Origin: Salticus scenicus
Taxonomy: Eukaryota > Arthropoda > Arachnida > Araneae > Salticidae
Direction: 5' to 3'
Assembly: GCA_963930645.1 (NCBI GenBank)
Contig: CAWVNO010002578.1
Coordinates: forward strand, 1-64,000
DNA length: 64,000 nt
The notes under the pieces were generated by a model. That model was given only the letters and a program-made list of their open reading frames with translations. It made no database searches and was not told where the DNA came from. The translations under genes were made by a program, and so were the position numbers. Of this stretch, positions 37,865 through 50,900 are shown piece by piece; positions within the stretch are counted from its first letter, which is position 1; the number at the start of each line of letters is the position of its first letter.

Positions 37865-40800
37865 AATTTTGCACGGTGAAACTTTTGGCCCGGGGGGCCT
37901 TTTTACGCAGACCTTCGGCAGCCGTTCCTACGCTCCGAAAATGTTTTTCGAGTTTCACATGCCCATCTTCAAACGACGATTCCCAAGCAACTAAAATAGT
38001 CTAACGATCGCAATCACTTTCAGAATCTGCGAAATATATTCTAGTTTCATAATAACACCATCGGGAATTTTGCACGGTGAAACTTTTGGCCCGGGGGGCC
38101 TTTTTACGCAGACTTTCGGCAGCTGTTCCGACGCTCTCAAAATTTTTTTCCGAGTTTCACATGCCCATCTTCAAACGACGATTCCCAAGCAACTAAAAGA
38201 GTCTAACGATCGCAATCACTTTCAGAATCTGCGAAATATATTCTAGTTTCATAATAACACCATCGGGAATTTTGCACGGTGAAACTTTTGGCCCGGGGGG
38301 CCTTTTTACGCAGACCTTCGGCAGCCGTTCCTACGCTCCGAAAATTTTTTTCGAGTTTCACATGCCCATCTTCAAACAACGATTCCCAAGCAACTAACAG
38401 AGTCTAACGATCGCAATCACTTTCAGAATCTGCGAAATATATTCTAGTTTCATAATAACACCATCGTGAATTTAGCACGGTGAAACCTTTGGCCCGGGGG
38501 GCCTTTTTACGCAGACTTTCGGCAGCCGTTCCGACGTTCTCAAAATTTTTTTCCGAGTTTCACATGCCCATCTTCAAACGACGATTCCCAAGCAACTAAA
38601 AGAGTCTAACGATCGCAATCACTTTCAGAATCTGCGAAATATATTCTAGTTTCATAATAACACCATCGGGAATTTTGCACGGTGAAACTTTTGGCCCGGG
38701 GGGCCTTTTTACGCAGACTTTCGGCAGCCGTTCTGACGCTCTCAAAATTTTTTTCCGAGTATCACATGCCCATCTTCAAACGACGATTCCCAAGCAACTA
38801 AAAGAGTCTAACGATCGCAATCACTTTCAGAATCTCCGAAATATATTCTAGTTTCATAATAACACCATCGGGAATTTTGCACGGTGAAACTTTTGGCCCG
38901 GGGGGCCTTTTTACGCAGACCTTCGGCAGCCGTTCCTATGCTCCGAAAATTTTTTTCGAGTTTCACATGCCCATCTTCAAACGACGATTCCCAAGCAACT
39001 AAAAGAGTCTAACGATCGCAATCACTTTCAGAATCTGCGAAATATATTCTAGTTTCATAATAACACCATCGGGAATTTTGCACGGTGAAACTTTTGGCCC
39101 GGGGGGCCTTTTTACGCAGACCTTCGGCAGCTGTTCCTACGCTCCGAAAATTTTTTTCGAGTTTCATATGCCCATCTTCAAACGACGATTCCCAAGCAAC
39201 TAAAAGAGTCTAACGATCGCAATCACTTTCAGAATCTGCGAAATATATTCTAGTTTCATAATAACACAATCGGGAATTTTGCACGGTGAAACTTTTGGCC
39301 CGGGGGGCCTTTTTACGCAGACCTTCGGCAGCCGTTCCTACGCTCCGAAAATTTTTTTCGAGTTTCACATGCCCATCTTCAAACGACGATTCCCAAGCAA
39401 CTAAAATAGTCTAACGATCGCAATCACTTTCAGAATCTGCGAAATATATTCTAGTTTCATAATAACACCATCGGGAATTTTGCACGGTGAAACTTTTGGC
39501 CCGGGGGGCCTTTTTACGCAGACTTTCGGCAGCTGTTCCGACGCTCTCAAAATTTTTTTCCGAGTTTCTTATGCCCATCTTCAAACGACGATTCCCAAGC
39601 AACTAAAAGAGTCTAACGATCGCAATCACTTTCAGAATCTGCGAAATATATTCTAGTTTCATAATAACACCATCGGGAATTTTGCACGGTGAAACTTTTG
39701 GCCCGGGGGGCCTTTTTACGCAGACCTTCGGCAGCCGTTCCTACGCTCCGAAAATGTTTTTCGAGTTTCACATGCCCATCTTCAAACGACGATTCCCAAG
39801 CAACTAAAATAGTCTAACGATCGCAATCACTTTCAGAATCTGCGAAATATATTCTAGTTTCATAATAACACCATCGGGAATTTTGCACGGTGAAACTTTT
39901 GGCCCGGGGGGCCTTTTTACGCAGACTTTCGGCAGCTGTTCCGACGCTCTCAAAATTTTTTTCCGAGTTTCACATGCCCATCTTCAAACGACGATTCCCA
40001 AGCAACTAAAAGAGTCTAACGATCGCAATCACTTTCAGAATCTGCGAAATATATTCTAGTTTCATAATAACACCATCGGGAATTTTGCACGGTGAAACTT
40101 TTGGCCCGGGGGGCCTTTTTACGCAGACCTTCGGCAGCCGTTCCTACGCTCCGAAAATTTTTTTCGAGTTTCACATGCCCATCTTCAAACAACGATTCCC
40201 AAGCAACTAACAGAGTCTAACGATCGCAATCACTTTCAGAATCTGCGAAATATATTCTAGTTTCATAATAACACCATCGGGAATTTTGCACGGTGAAACT
40301 TTTGGCCCGGGGGCCTTTTTACGCAGACTTTCGGCAGCCGTTCCGACGTTCTCAAAATTTTTTTCCGAGTTTCACATGCCCATCTTCAAACGACGATTCC
40401 CAAGCAACTAAAAGAGTCTAACGATCGCAATCACTTTCAGAATCTGCGAAATATATTCTAGTTTCATAATAACACCATCGGGAATTTTGCACGGTGAAAC
40501 TTTTGGCCCGGGGGGCCTTTTTACGCAGACTTTCGGCAGCCGTTCTGACGCTCTCAAAATTTTTTTCCGAGTATCACATGCCCATCTTCAAACGACGATT
40601 CCCAAGCAACTAAAAGAGTCTAACGATCGCAATCACTTTCAGAATCTGCGAAATATATTCTAGTTTCATAATAACACCATCGGGAATTTTGCACGGTGAA
40701 ACTTTTGGCCCGGGGGGCCTTTTTACGCAGACCTTCGGCAGCCGTTCCTACGCTCCGAAAATGTTTTTCGAGTTTCACATGCCCATCTTCAAACGACGAT

Positions 40801-41692
40801 TCCCAAGCAACTAAAATAGTCTAACGATCGCAATCACTTTCAGAATCTGCGAAATATATTCTAGTTTCATAATAACACCATCGGGAATTTTGCACGGTGA
40901 AACTTTTGGCCCGGGGGGCCTTTTTACGCAGACTTTCGGCAGCTGTTCCGACGCTCTCAAAATTTTTTTCCGAGTTTCACATGCCCATCTTCAAACGACG
41001 ATTCCCAAGCAACTAAAAGAGTCTAACGATCGCAATCACTTTCAGAATCTGCGAAATATATTCTAGTTTCATAATAACACCATCGGGAATTTTGCACGGT
41101 GAAGCTTTTGGCCCGGGGGGCCTTTTTACGCAGACCTTCGGCAGCCGTTCCTACGCTCCGAAAATTTTTTTCGAGTTTCACATGCCCATCTTCAAACAAC
41201 GATTCCCAAGCAACTAACAGAGTCTAACGATCGCAATCACTTTCAGAATCTGCGAAATATATTCTAGTTTCATAATAACACCATCGGGAATTTTGCACGG
41301 TGAAACTTTTGGCCCGGGGGGCCTTTTTACGCAGACTTTCGGCAGCCGTTCCGACGTTCTCAAAATTTTTTTCCGAGTTTCACATGCCCATCTTCAAACG
41401 ACGATTCCCAAGCAACTAAAAGAGTCTAACGATCGCAATCACTTTCAGAATCTGCGAAATATATTCTAGTTTCATAATAACACCATCGGGAATTTTGCAC
41501 GGTGAAACTTTTGGCCCGGGGGGCCTTTTTACGCAGACTTTCGGCAGCCGTTCTGACGCTCTCAAAATTTTTTTCCGAGTATCACATGCCCATCTTCAAA
41601 CGACGATTCCCAAGCAACTAAAAGAGTCTAACGATCGCAATCACTTTCAGAATCTCCGAAATATATTCTAGTTTCATAATAACACCATCGGG
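37865..41692 (+). repeat. 1008-bp HOR in superblock II, three units
   Basis: Units are 37865-38872, 39678-40684 and 40685-41692, at an offset of 21147 from 16718-20545. The AAAATGTTTTT marker is at 37941, 39754 and 40761. The last monomer (41491-41692) doubles as the first monomer of superblock III, as at the I/II junction. Confidence 0.88.
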
Positions 41693-44600
41693 AATTTTGC
41701 ACGGTGAAACTTTTGGCCCGGGGGGCCTTTTTACGCAGACCTTCGGCAGCCGTTCCTATGCTCCGAAAATTTTTTTCGAGTTTCACATGCCCATCTTCAA
41801 ACGACGATTCCCAAGCAACTAAAAGAGTCTAACGATCGCAATCACTTTCAGAATCTGCGAAATATATTCTAGTTTCATAATAACACCATCGGGAATTTTG
41901 CACGGTGAAACTTTTGGCCCGGGGGGCCTTTTTACGCAGGCCTTCGGCAGCCGTTCCTACGCTCCGAAAATTTTTTTCGAGTTTCACATGCCCATCTTCA
42001 AACGACGATTCCCAAGCAACTAAAAGAGTCTAACGATCGCAATCGCTTTCAGAATCTGCGAAATATATTCTAGTTTCATAATAACACCATCGGGAATTTT
42101 GCACGGTGAAACATTTGGCCCGGGGGGCCTTTTTACGCAGACTTTCGGCAGCCGTTCCGACGCTCTCAAAATTTTTTTCCGAGTTTCACATGCCCATCTT
42201 CAAACGACGATTCCCAAGCAACTAAAAGAGTCTAACGATCGCAATCACTTTCAGAATCTGCGAAATATATTCTAGTTTCATAATAACACCATCGGGAATT
42301 TTGCACGGTGAAACTTTTGGCCCGGGGGGCCTTTTTACGCAGACCTTCGGCAGCTGTTCCTACGCTCCGAAAATTTTTTTCGAGTTTCACATGCCCATCT
42401 TCAAACGACGATTCCCAAGCAACTAAAAGAGTCTAACGATCGCAATCACTTTCAGAATCTGCGAAATATATTCTAGTTTCATAATAACACAATCGGGAAT
42501 TTTGCACGGTGAAACTTTTGGCCCGGGGGGCCTTTTTACGCAGACTTTCGGCAGCCGTTCCGACGCTCTCAAAATTTTTTTCCGAGTTTCACATGCCCAT
42601 CTTCAAACGACGATTCCCAAGCAACTAAAAGAGTCTAACGATCGCAATCACTTTCAGAATCTGCGAAATAAATTCTAGTTTCATAATAACACCATCGGGA
42701 ATTTTGCACGGTGAAACTTTTGGCCCGGGGGGCCTTTTTACGCAGACCTTCAGCAGCCGTTCCTACGCTCCGAAAATTTTTTTCGAGTTTCACATGCCCA
42801 TCTTCAAACGACGATTTTCAAGCAACTAAAAGAGTCTAACGATCGCAATCACTATCAGAATCTGCGAAATATATTCTAATTTCATAATAACACCATCGGG
42901 AATTTTGCACGGTGAAACTTTTGGCCCGGGGGGCCTTTTTACGCAGACTTTCGGCAGCCGTTCCTACGATGTCAAAATTTTTTTCCGAGTTTCACATGCC
43001 CATCTTCAAACGACGATTCCCAAGCAACTAAAAGAGTCTAACGATCGCAATCACTTTCAGAATCTGCGAAATATATTCTAGTTTCATAATAACACCATCG
43101 GGAATTTTGCACGGTGAAACTTTTGGCCCGGGGGGCCTTTTTACGCAGACTTTCGGCAGCCGTTCCGACGCTCTCAAAATTTTTTTCCGAGTTTCACATG
43201 CCCATCTTCAAACGACGATTCCCAAGCAACTAAAAGAGTCTAACGATCGCAATCACTTTCAGAATCTGCGAAATAAATTCTAGTTTCATAATAACACCAT
43301 CGGGAATTTTGCACGGTGAAACTTTTGGCCCGGGGGGCCTTTTTACGCAGACCTTCGGCAGCCGTTCCTACGCTCCGAAAATTTTTTTCGAGTTTCACAT
43401 GCCCATCTTCAAACGACGATTCCCAAGCAACTAAAAGAGTCTAACGATCGCAATCACTTTCAGAATCTGCGAAATATATTCTAGTTCATAATAACACCAT
43501 CGGGAATTTTGCACGGTGAAACTTTTGGCCCGGGGGGCCTTTTTACGCAGACTTTCGGCAGCCGTTCCGACGCTCTCAAAATTTTTTTCCGAGTTTCACA
43601 TGCCCATCTTCAAACGACGATTCCCAAGCAACTAAAAGAGTCTAACGATTGCAATCACTTTCAGAATCTGCGAAATATATTCTAGTTTCATAATAACACC
43701 ATCGGGAATTTTGCACGGTGAAACTTTTGGCCCGGGGGGCCCTTTTACGCAGACTTTCGGCAGCCGTTCCGACGCTCTCAAAATTTTTTTCCGAGTTTCA
43801 CATGCCCATCTTCAAACGACGATTCCCAAGCAACTAAAAGAGTCTAACGATCGCAATCACTTTCAGAATCTGCGAAATATATTCTAGTTTCATAATAACA
43901 CCATCGGGAATTTTGCACGGTGAAACTTTTGGCCCTGGGGGCCTTTTTACGCAGACTTTCGGCAGCCGTTCCGACGCTCTCAAAATTTTTTTTTGAGTTT
44001 TACATGCCCATCTTCAAACGACGATTCCCAAGCAACTAAAAGAGTCTAACGATCGCAATCACTTTCAGAATCTGCGAAATATATTCTAGTTTCATAATAA
44101 CACCATCGGGAATTTTGCACGGTGAAACTTTTGGCCCGGGGGGCCTTTTTACGCAGACCTTCGGCAGCCGTTCCTACGCTCCGAAAATTTTTTTCGAGTT
44201 TCACATGCCCATCTTCAAACGAGGATTCCCAAGCAACTAAAAGAGTCTAACGATCGCAATCACTTTCAGAATCTGCGAAATATATTCTAGTTTCATAATA
44301 ACACCATCGGGAATTTTGCACGGTGAAACTTTTGGCCCGGGGGGCCTTTTTACGCAGACTTTCGGCAGCCGTTCCGACGCTCTCAAAATTTTTTTCCGAG
44401 TTTCACATGCCCATCTTCAAACGACGATTCCCAAGCAACTAAAAGAGTCTAACGATCGCAATCACTTTCAGAATCTGCGAAATATATTCTAGTTTCATAA
44501 TAACACCATCGGGAATTTTGCACGGTGAAACTTTTGGCCCGGGGGGCGTTTTTACGCAGACCTTCGGCAGCTGTTCCTACGCTCCGAAAATTTTTTTTCG

Positions 44601-46328
44601 AGTTTCACATGCCCATCTTCAAACGACGATTCCCAAGCAACTAAAAGAGTCTAACGATCGCAATCACTTTCAGAATCTGCGAAATATATTCTAGTTTCAT
44701 AATAACACAATCGGGAATTTTGCACGGCGAAACTTTTGGCCCGGGGGGCCTTTTTACGCAGACTTTCGGCAGCCGTTCCGACGCTCTCAAAATTTTTTTC
44801 CGAGTTTCACATGCCCATCTTCAAACGACGATTCCCAAGCAACTAAAAGAGTCTAACGATCGCAATCACTTTCAGAATCTGCGAAATATATTCTAGTTTC
44901 ATAATAACACCATCGGGAATTTTGCACGGTGAAACGTTTGGCCCGGGGGGCCTTTTTACGCAGACTTTCGGCAGCCGTTCCGACGCTCTCAAAATTTTTT
45001 TCCGAGTTTCACATGCCCATCTTCAAACGACGATTCCCAAGCAACTAAAAGAGTCTAACGATCGCAATCACTTTCAGAATCTGCGAAATATATTCTAGTT
45101 TCATAATAACACCATCGGGAATTTTGCACGGTGAAACTTTTGGCCCGGGGAGCCTTTTTACGCAGACATTCGGCAGCCGTTCCGACGCTCTCAAAAGTTT
45201 TTTCTGAGTTTCACATGCCCATCTTCAAACGACGATTCCCAAGTAACTAAAAGAGTCTAACGATCGCAATCACTTTCAGAATCTGCGAAATATATTCTAG
45301 TTTCATAATAACACCATCGGGAATTTTGCACGGTGAAACTTTTGGCCCGGGGGGCCTTTTTACGCAGACCTTCGGCAGCTGTTCCTACGCTCCGAAAATT
45401 TTTTTCGAGTTTCACATGCCCATCTTCAAACGACGATTCCCAAGCAACTAAAAGAGTCTAACGATCGCAATCACTTACAGAATCTGCGAAATATATTCTA
45501 GTTTCATAATAACACCATCGGGAATTTTGCACGGTGAAACTTTTGGCCCGGGGGGCCTTTTTACGCAGACCTTCGGCAGCCGTTCCTACGCTCCGAATAT
45601 TTTTTTTCGAGTTTCACATGCCCATCTTCAAACGACGATTCCCAAGCAACTAAAAGAGTCTAACGATCGCAATCACTTTCAGAATCTGCGAAATATATTC
45701 TAGTTTCATAATAACACCATCGGGAATTTTGCACGGTGAAACTTTTGGCCCGGGGGGCCTTTTTACGCAGACTTTCGGCAGCCGTTCCGACGCTCTCAAA
45801 ATTTTTTTCCGAGTTTCACATGCCAATCTTCAAACGACGATTCCCAAGCAACTAAAAGAGTCTAACGATCGCAATCACTTTCAGAATCTGCGAAATATAT
45901 TCTAGTTTCATAATAACACCATCGGGAATTTTGCACGGTGAAACTTTTGGCCCGGGGGGCCTTTTTACGCAGACTTTCGGCAGCCGTTCCGACGCTCTCA
46001 AAATTTTTTTCCGAGTTTCACATGCCCATCTTCAAACGACGATTCCCAAGCAACTAAAAGAGTCTAACGATCGCAATCACTTTCAGAATCTGCGAAATAA
46101 ATTCTAGTTTCATAATAACACCATCGGGAATTTTGCACGGTGAAACTTTTGGCCCGGGGGGCCTTTTTACGCAGACCTTCGGCAGCCGTTCCTACGCTCC
46201 GAAAATTTTTTTCGAGTTTCACATGCCCATCTTCAAACGACGATTCCCAAGCAACTAAAAGAGTCTAACGATCGCAATCACTTTCAGAATCTGCGAAATA
46301 TATTCTAGTTCATAATAACACCATCGGG
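41491..46328 (+). repeat. Superblock III, partial (24 monomers)
   Basis: The sequence tracks superblock I at an offset of 41490 (II at 21147): ACGCAGGCC at 41940, CAGCAGCC at about 42750, CCTACGATGTC at about 42963, CTAGTTCATA at about 43481, and GGCGTTTTT at 44548. Private changes exist, for example G45197 where copy I has T3707. Correspondence stops inside the B monomer at 46129-46328. Its head matches copy I 4639-4839, but its tail has the one-T deletion (CTAGTTCATA) of the B monomer at 1815-2014. Confidence 0.9.
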
Positions 46329-47943
46329 AATTTTGCACGGTGAAACTTTTGGCCCGGGGGGCCTTTTTACGCAGACTTTCGGCAGCCGTTCCGACGCTCT
46401 CAAAATTTTTTTCCGAGTTTCACATGCCCATCTTCAAACGACGATTCCCAAGCAACTAAAAGAGTCTAACGATTGCAATCACTTTCAGAATCTGCGAAAT
46501 ATATTCTAGTTTCATAATAACACCATCGGGAATTTTGCACGGTGAAACTTTTGGCCCGGGGGGCCCTTTTACGCAGACTTTCGGCAGCCGTTCCGACGCT
46601 CTCAAAATTTTTTTCCGAGTTTCACATGCCCATCTTCAAACGACGATTCCCAAGCAACTAAAAGAGTCTAACGATCGCAATCACTTTCAGAATCTGCGAA
46701 ATATATTCTAGTTTCATAATAACACCATCGGGAATTTTGCACGGTGAAACTTTTGGCCCTGGGGGCCTTTTTACGCAGACTTTCGGCAGCCGTTCCGACG
46801 ATCTCAAAATTTTTTTTTGAGTTTTACATGCCCATCTTCAAACGACGATTCCCAAGCAACTAAAAGAGTCTAACGATCGCAATCACTTTCAGAATCTGCG
46901 AAATATATTCTAGTTTCATAATAACACCATCGGGAATTTTGCACGGTGAAACTTTTGGCCCGGGGGGCCTTTTTACGCAGACCTTCGGCAGCCGTTCCTA
47001 CGCTCCGAAAATTTTTTTCGAGTTTCACATGCCCATCTTCAAACGAGGATTCCCAAGCAACTAAAAGAGTCTAACGATCGCAATCACTTTCAGAATCTGC
47101 GAAATATATTCTAGTTTCATAATAACACCATCGGGAATTTTGCACGGTGAAACTTTTGGCCCGGGGGGCCTTTTTACGCAGACTTTCGGCAGCCGTTCCG
47201 ACGCTCTCAAAATTTTTTTCCGAGTTTCACATGCCCATCTTCAAACGACGATTCCCAAGCAACTAAAAGAGTCTAACGATCGCAATCACTTTCAGAATCT
47301 GCGAAATATATTCTAGTTTCATAATAACACCATCGGGAATTTTGCACGGTGAAACTTTTGGCCCGGGGGGCGTTTTTACGCAGACCTTCGGCAGCTGTTC
47401 CTACGCTCCGAAAATTTTTTTTCGAGTTTCACATGCCCATCTTCAAACGACGATTCCCAAGCAACTAAAAGAGTCTAACGATCGCAATCACTTTCAGAAT
47501 CTGCGAAATATATTCTAGTTTCATAATAACACAATCGGGAATTTTGCACGGCGAAACTTTTGGCCCGGGGGGCCTTTTTACGCAGACTTTCGGCAGCCGT
47601 TCCGACGCTCTCAAAATTTTTTTCCGAGTTTCACATGCCCATCTTCAAACGACGATTCCCAAGCAACTAAAAGAGTCTAACGATCGCAATCACTTTCAGA
47701 ATCTGCGAAATATATTCTAGTTTCATAATAACACCATCGGGAATTTTGCACGGTGAAACGTTTGGCCCGGGGGGCCTTTTTACGCAGACTTTCGGCAGCC
47801 GTTCCGACGCTCTCAAAAATTTTTTCCGAGTTTCACATGCCCATCTTCAAACGACGATTCCCAAGCAACTAAAAGAGTCTAACGATCGCAATCACTTTCA
47901 GAATCTGCGAAATAAATTCTAGTTTCATAATAACACCATCGGG
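46329..47943 (+). repeat. Second pass through part of superblock III (14-monomer jump back)
   Basis: This stretch repeats 43505 onward at an offset of 2824 (14 monomers). Shared markers are CGATTGCAATC (43650 and 46474), GGGGGGCCCTTTT, GGCCCTGGGGG followed by T8GAG and TTTTACATG, CGAGGATTCC, GGCGTTTTT with CAGCTG, CACGGCGAAAC and GAAACGTTTGG. It has private changes, such as GACGATCTC at about 46800 and A5T6 in place of A4T7 near 47820. In the last monomer (47742-47943) it switches to AATAAATTC and leaves the superblock order. Confidence 0.88.
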
Positions 47944-50900
47944 AATTTTGCACGGTGAAACTTTTGGCCCGGGGGGCCTTTTTACGCAGACCTTCAGCAG
48001 CCGTTCCTACGCTCCGAAAATTTTTTTCGAGTTTCACATGCCCATCTTCAAACGACGATTCCCAAGCAACTAAAAGAGTCTAACGATCGCAATCACTATC
48101 GGAATCTGCGAAATATATTCTAGTTTCATAATAACACCATCGGGAATTTTGCACGGTGAAACTTTTGGCCCGGGGGGCCTTGTTACGCAGACTTTCGGCA
48201 GCCGTTCCTACGCTCTCAAAATTTTTTTCCGAGTTTCACATGCCCATCTTCAAACGACGATTCCCAAGCAACTAAAAGAGTCTAACGATCGCAATCACTT
48301 ACAGAATCTGCGAAATATATTCTAGTTTCATAATAACACCATCGGGAATTTTGCACGGTGAAACTTTTGGCCCGGGGGGCCTTTTTACGCAGACCTTCGG
48401 CAGCCGTTCCTACGCTCCGAAAATTTTTTTCGAGTTTCACATGCCCATCTTCAAACGACGATTCCCAAGCAACTAAAAGAGTCTAACGATCGCAATCACT
48501 TTCAGAATCTGCGAAATATATTCTAGTTTCATAATAACACCATCGGGAATTTTGCACGGTGAAACTTTTGGCCCGGGGGGCCTTTTTACGCAGACTTTCG
48601 GCAGCCGTTCCGACGCTCTCAAAATTTTTTTCCGAGTTTCACATGCCCATCTTCAAACGACGATTCCCAAGCAACTAAAAGAGTCTAACGATCGCAATCA
48701 CTTTCAGAATCTGCGAAATAAATTCTAGTTTCATAATAACACCATCGGGAATTTTGCACGGTGAAACTTTTGGCCCGGGGGGCCTTTTTACGCAGACCTT
48801 CAGCAGCCGTTCCTACGCTCCGAAAATTTTTTTCGAGTTTCACATGCCCATCTTCAAACGACGATTCCCAAGCAACTAAAAGAGTCTAACGATCGCAATC
48901 ACTATCAGAATCTGCGAAATATATTCTAGTTTCATAATAACACCATCGGGAATTTTGCACGGTGAAACTTTTGGCCCGGGGGGCCTTTTTACGCAGACCT
49001 TCGGCAGCCGTTCCTACGCTCCGAATATTTTTTTTCGAATTTCACATGCCCATCTTCAAACGACGATTCCCAAGCAACTAAAAGAGTCTAACGATCGCAA
49101 TCACTTTCAGAATCTGCGAAATATATTCTAGTTTCATAATAACACCATCGGGAATTTTGCACGGTGAAACTTTTGGCCCGGGGGGCCTTTTTACGCAGAC
49201 TTTCGGCAGCCGTTCCGACGCTCTCAAAATTTTTTTCCGAGTTTCACATGCCAATCTTCAAACGACGATTCCCAAGCAACTAAAAGAGTCTAACGATCGC
49301 AATCACTTTCAGAATCTGCGAAATATATTCTAGTTTCATAATAACACCATCGGGAATTTTGCACGGTGAAACTTTTGGCCCGGGGGGCCTTTTTACGCAG
49401 ACTTTCGGCAGCCGTTCCGACGCTCTCAAAATTTTTTTCCGATTTTCACATGCCCATCTTCAAACGACGATTCCCAAGCAACTAAAAGAGTCTAACGATC
49501 GCAATCACTTTCAGAATCTGCGAAATAAATTCTAGTTTCATAATAACACCATCGGGGATTTTGCACGGTGAAATTTTTGGCCCGGGGGGCCTTTTTACGC
49601 AGACCTTCGGCAGCCGTTCCTACGCTCCGAAAATTTTTTTCGAGTTTCACATGCCCATCTTCAAACGACGATTCCCAAGCAACTAAAAGAGTCTAACGAT
49701 CGCAATCACTTTCAGAATCTGCGAAATATATTCTAGTTTCATAATAACACCATCGGGAATTTTGCACGGTGAAACGTTTGGCCCGGGGGGCCTTTTTACG
49801 CAGACTTTCGGCAGCCGTTCCGACGCTCTCAAAATTTTTTTCCGAGTTTCACATGCCCATCTTCAAACGACGATTCCCAAGCAACTAAAAGAGTCTAACG
49901 ATCGCAATCACTTTCAGAATCTGCGAAATAAATTCTAGTTTCATAATAACACCATCGGGAATTTTGCACGGTGAAACTTTTGGCCCGGGGGGCCTTTTTA
50001 CGCAGACCTTCAGCAGCCGTTCCTACGCTCCGAAAATTTTTTTCGAGTTTCACATGCCCATCTTCAAACGACGATTCCCAAGCAACTAAAAGAGTCTAAC
50101 GATCGCAATCACTATCAGAATCTGCGAAATATATTCTAGTTTCATAATAACACCATCGGGAATTTTGCACGGTGAAACTTTTGGCCCGGGGGGCCTTGTT
50201 ACGCAGACTTTCGGCAGCCGTTCCTACGCTCTCAAAATTTTTTTCCGAGTTTCACATGCCCATCTTCAAACGACGATTCCCAAGCAACTAAAAGAGTCTA
50301 ACGATCGCAATCACTTACAGAATCTGCGAAATATATTCTAGTTTCATAATAACACCATCGGGAATTTTGCACGGTGAAACTATTGGCCCGGGGGGCCTTT
50401 TTACGCAGACCTTCGGCAGCCGTTCCTACGCTCCGAAAATTTTTTTCGAGTTTCACATGCCCATCTTCAAACGACGATTCCCAAGCAACTAAAAGAGTCT
50501 AACGATCGCAATCACTTTCAGAATCTGCGAAATATATTCTAGTTTCATAATAACACCATCGGGAATTTTGCACGGTGAAACTTTTGGCCCGGGGGGCCTT
50601 TTTACGCAGACATTCGGCAGCCGTTCCGACGCTCTCAAAATTTTTTTCCGAGTTTCACATGCCCATCTTCAAACGACGATTCCCAAGCAACTAAAAGAGT
50701 CTAACGATCGCAATCACTTTCAGAATCTGCGAAATATATTCTAGTTTCATAATAACACCATCGGGAATTTTGCACGGTGAAACTTTTGGCCCGGGGGGCC
50801 TTTTTACGCAGACCTTCGGCAGCTGTTCCTACGCTCCGAAAATTTTTTTCGAGTTTCACATGCCCATCTTCAAACGACGATTCCCAAGCAACTAAAAGAG

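Larger units (their letters stand above)
20344..41490 (+). repeat. Superblock II (105 monomers, 21147 bp)
   Basis: This copy has the same variant order as superblock I. Three monomer-scale differences explain the length exactly: loss of one monomer near 27.2-27.4 kb (202 bp), lack of a four-monomer duplication (805 bp), and nine extra monomers at 32027-33837 (1811 bp). 20343 - 202 - 805 + 1811 = 21147. Base substitutions are few: examples are T5968 versus G26311, C14553 versus T35700, and T13775 versus A34922. Such similarity between 20-kb units suggests recent duplication, or an assembly duplication that would need read evidence to exclude. Confidence 0.92.
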
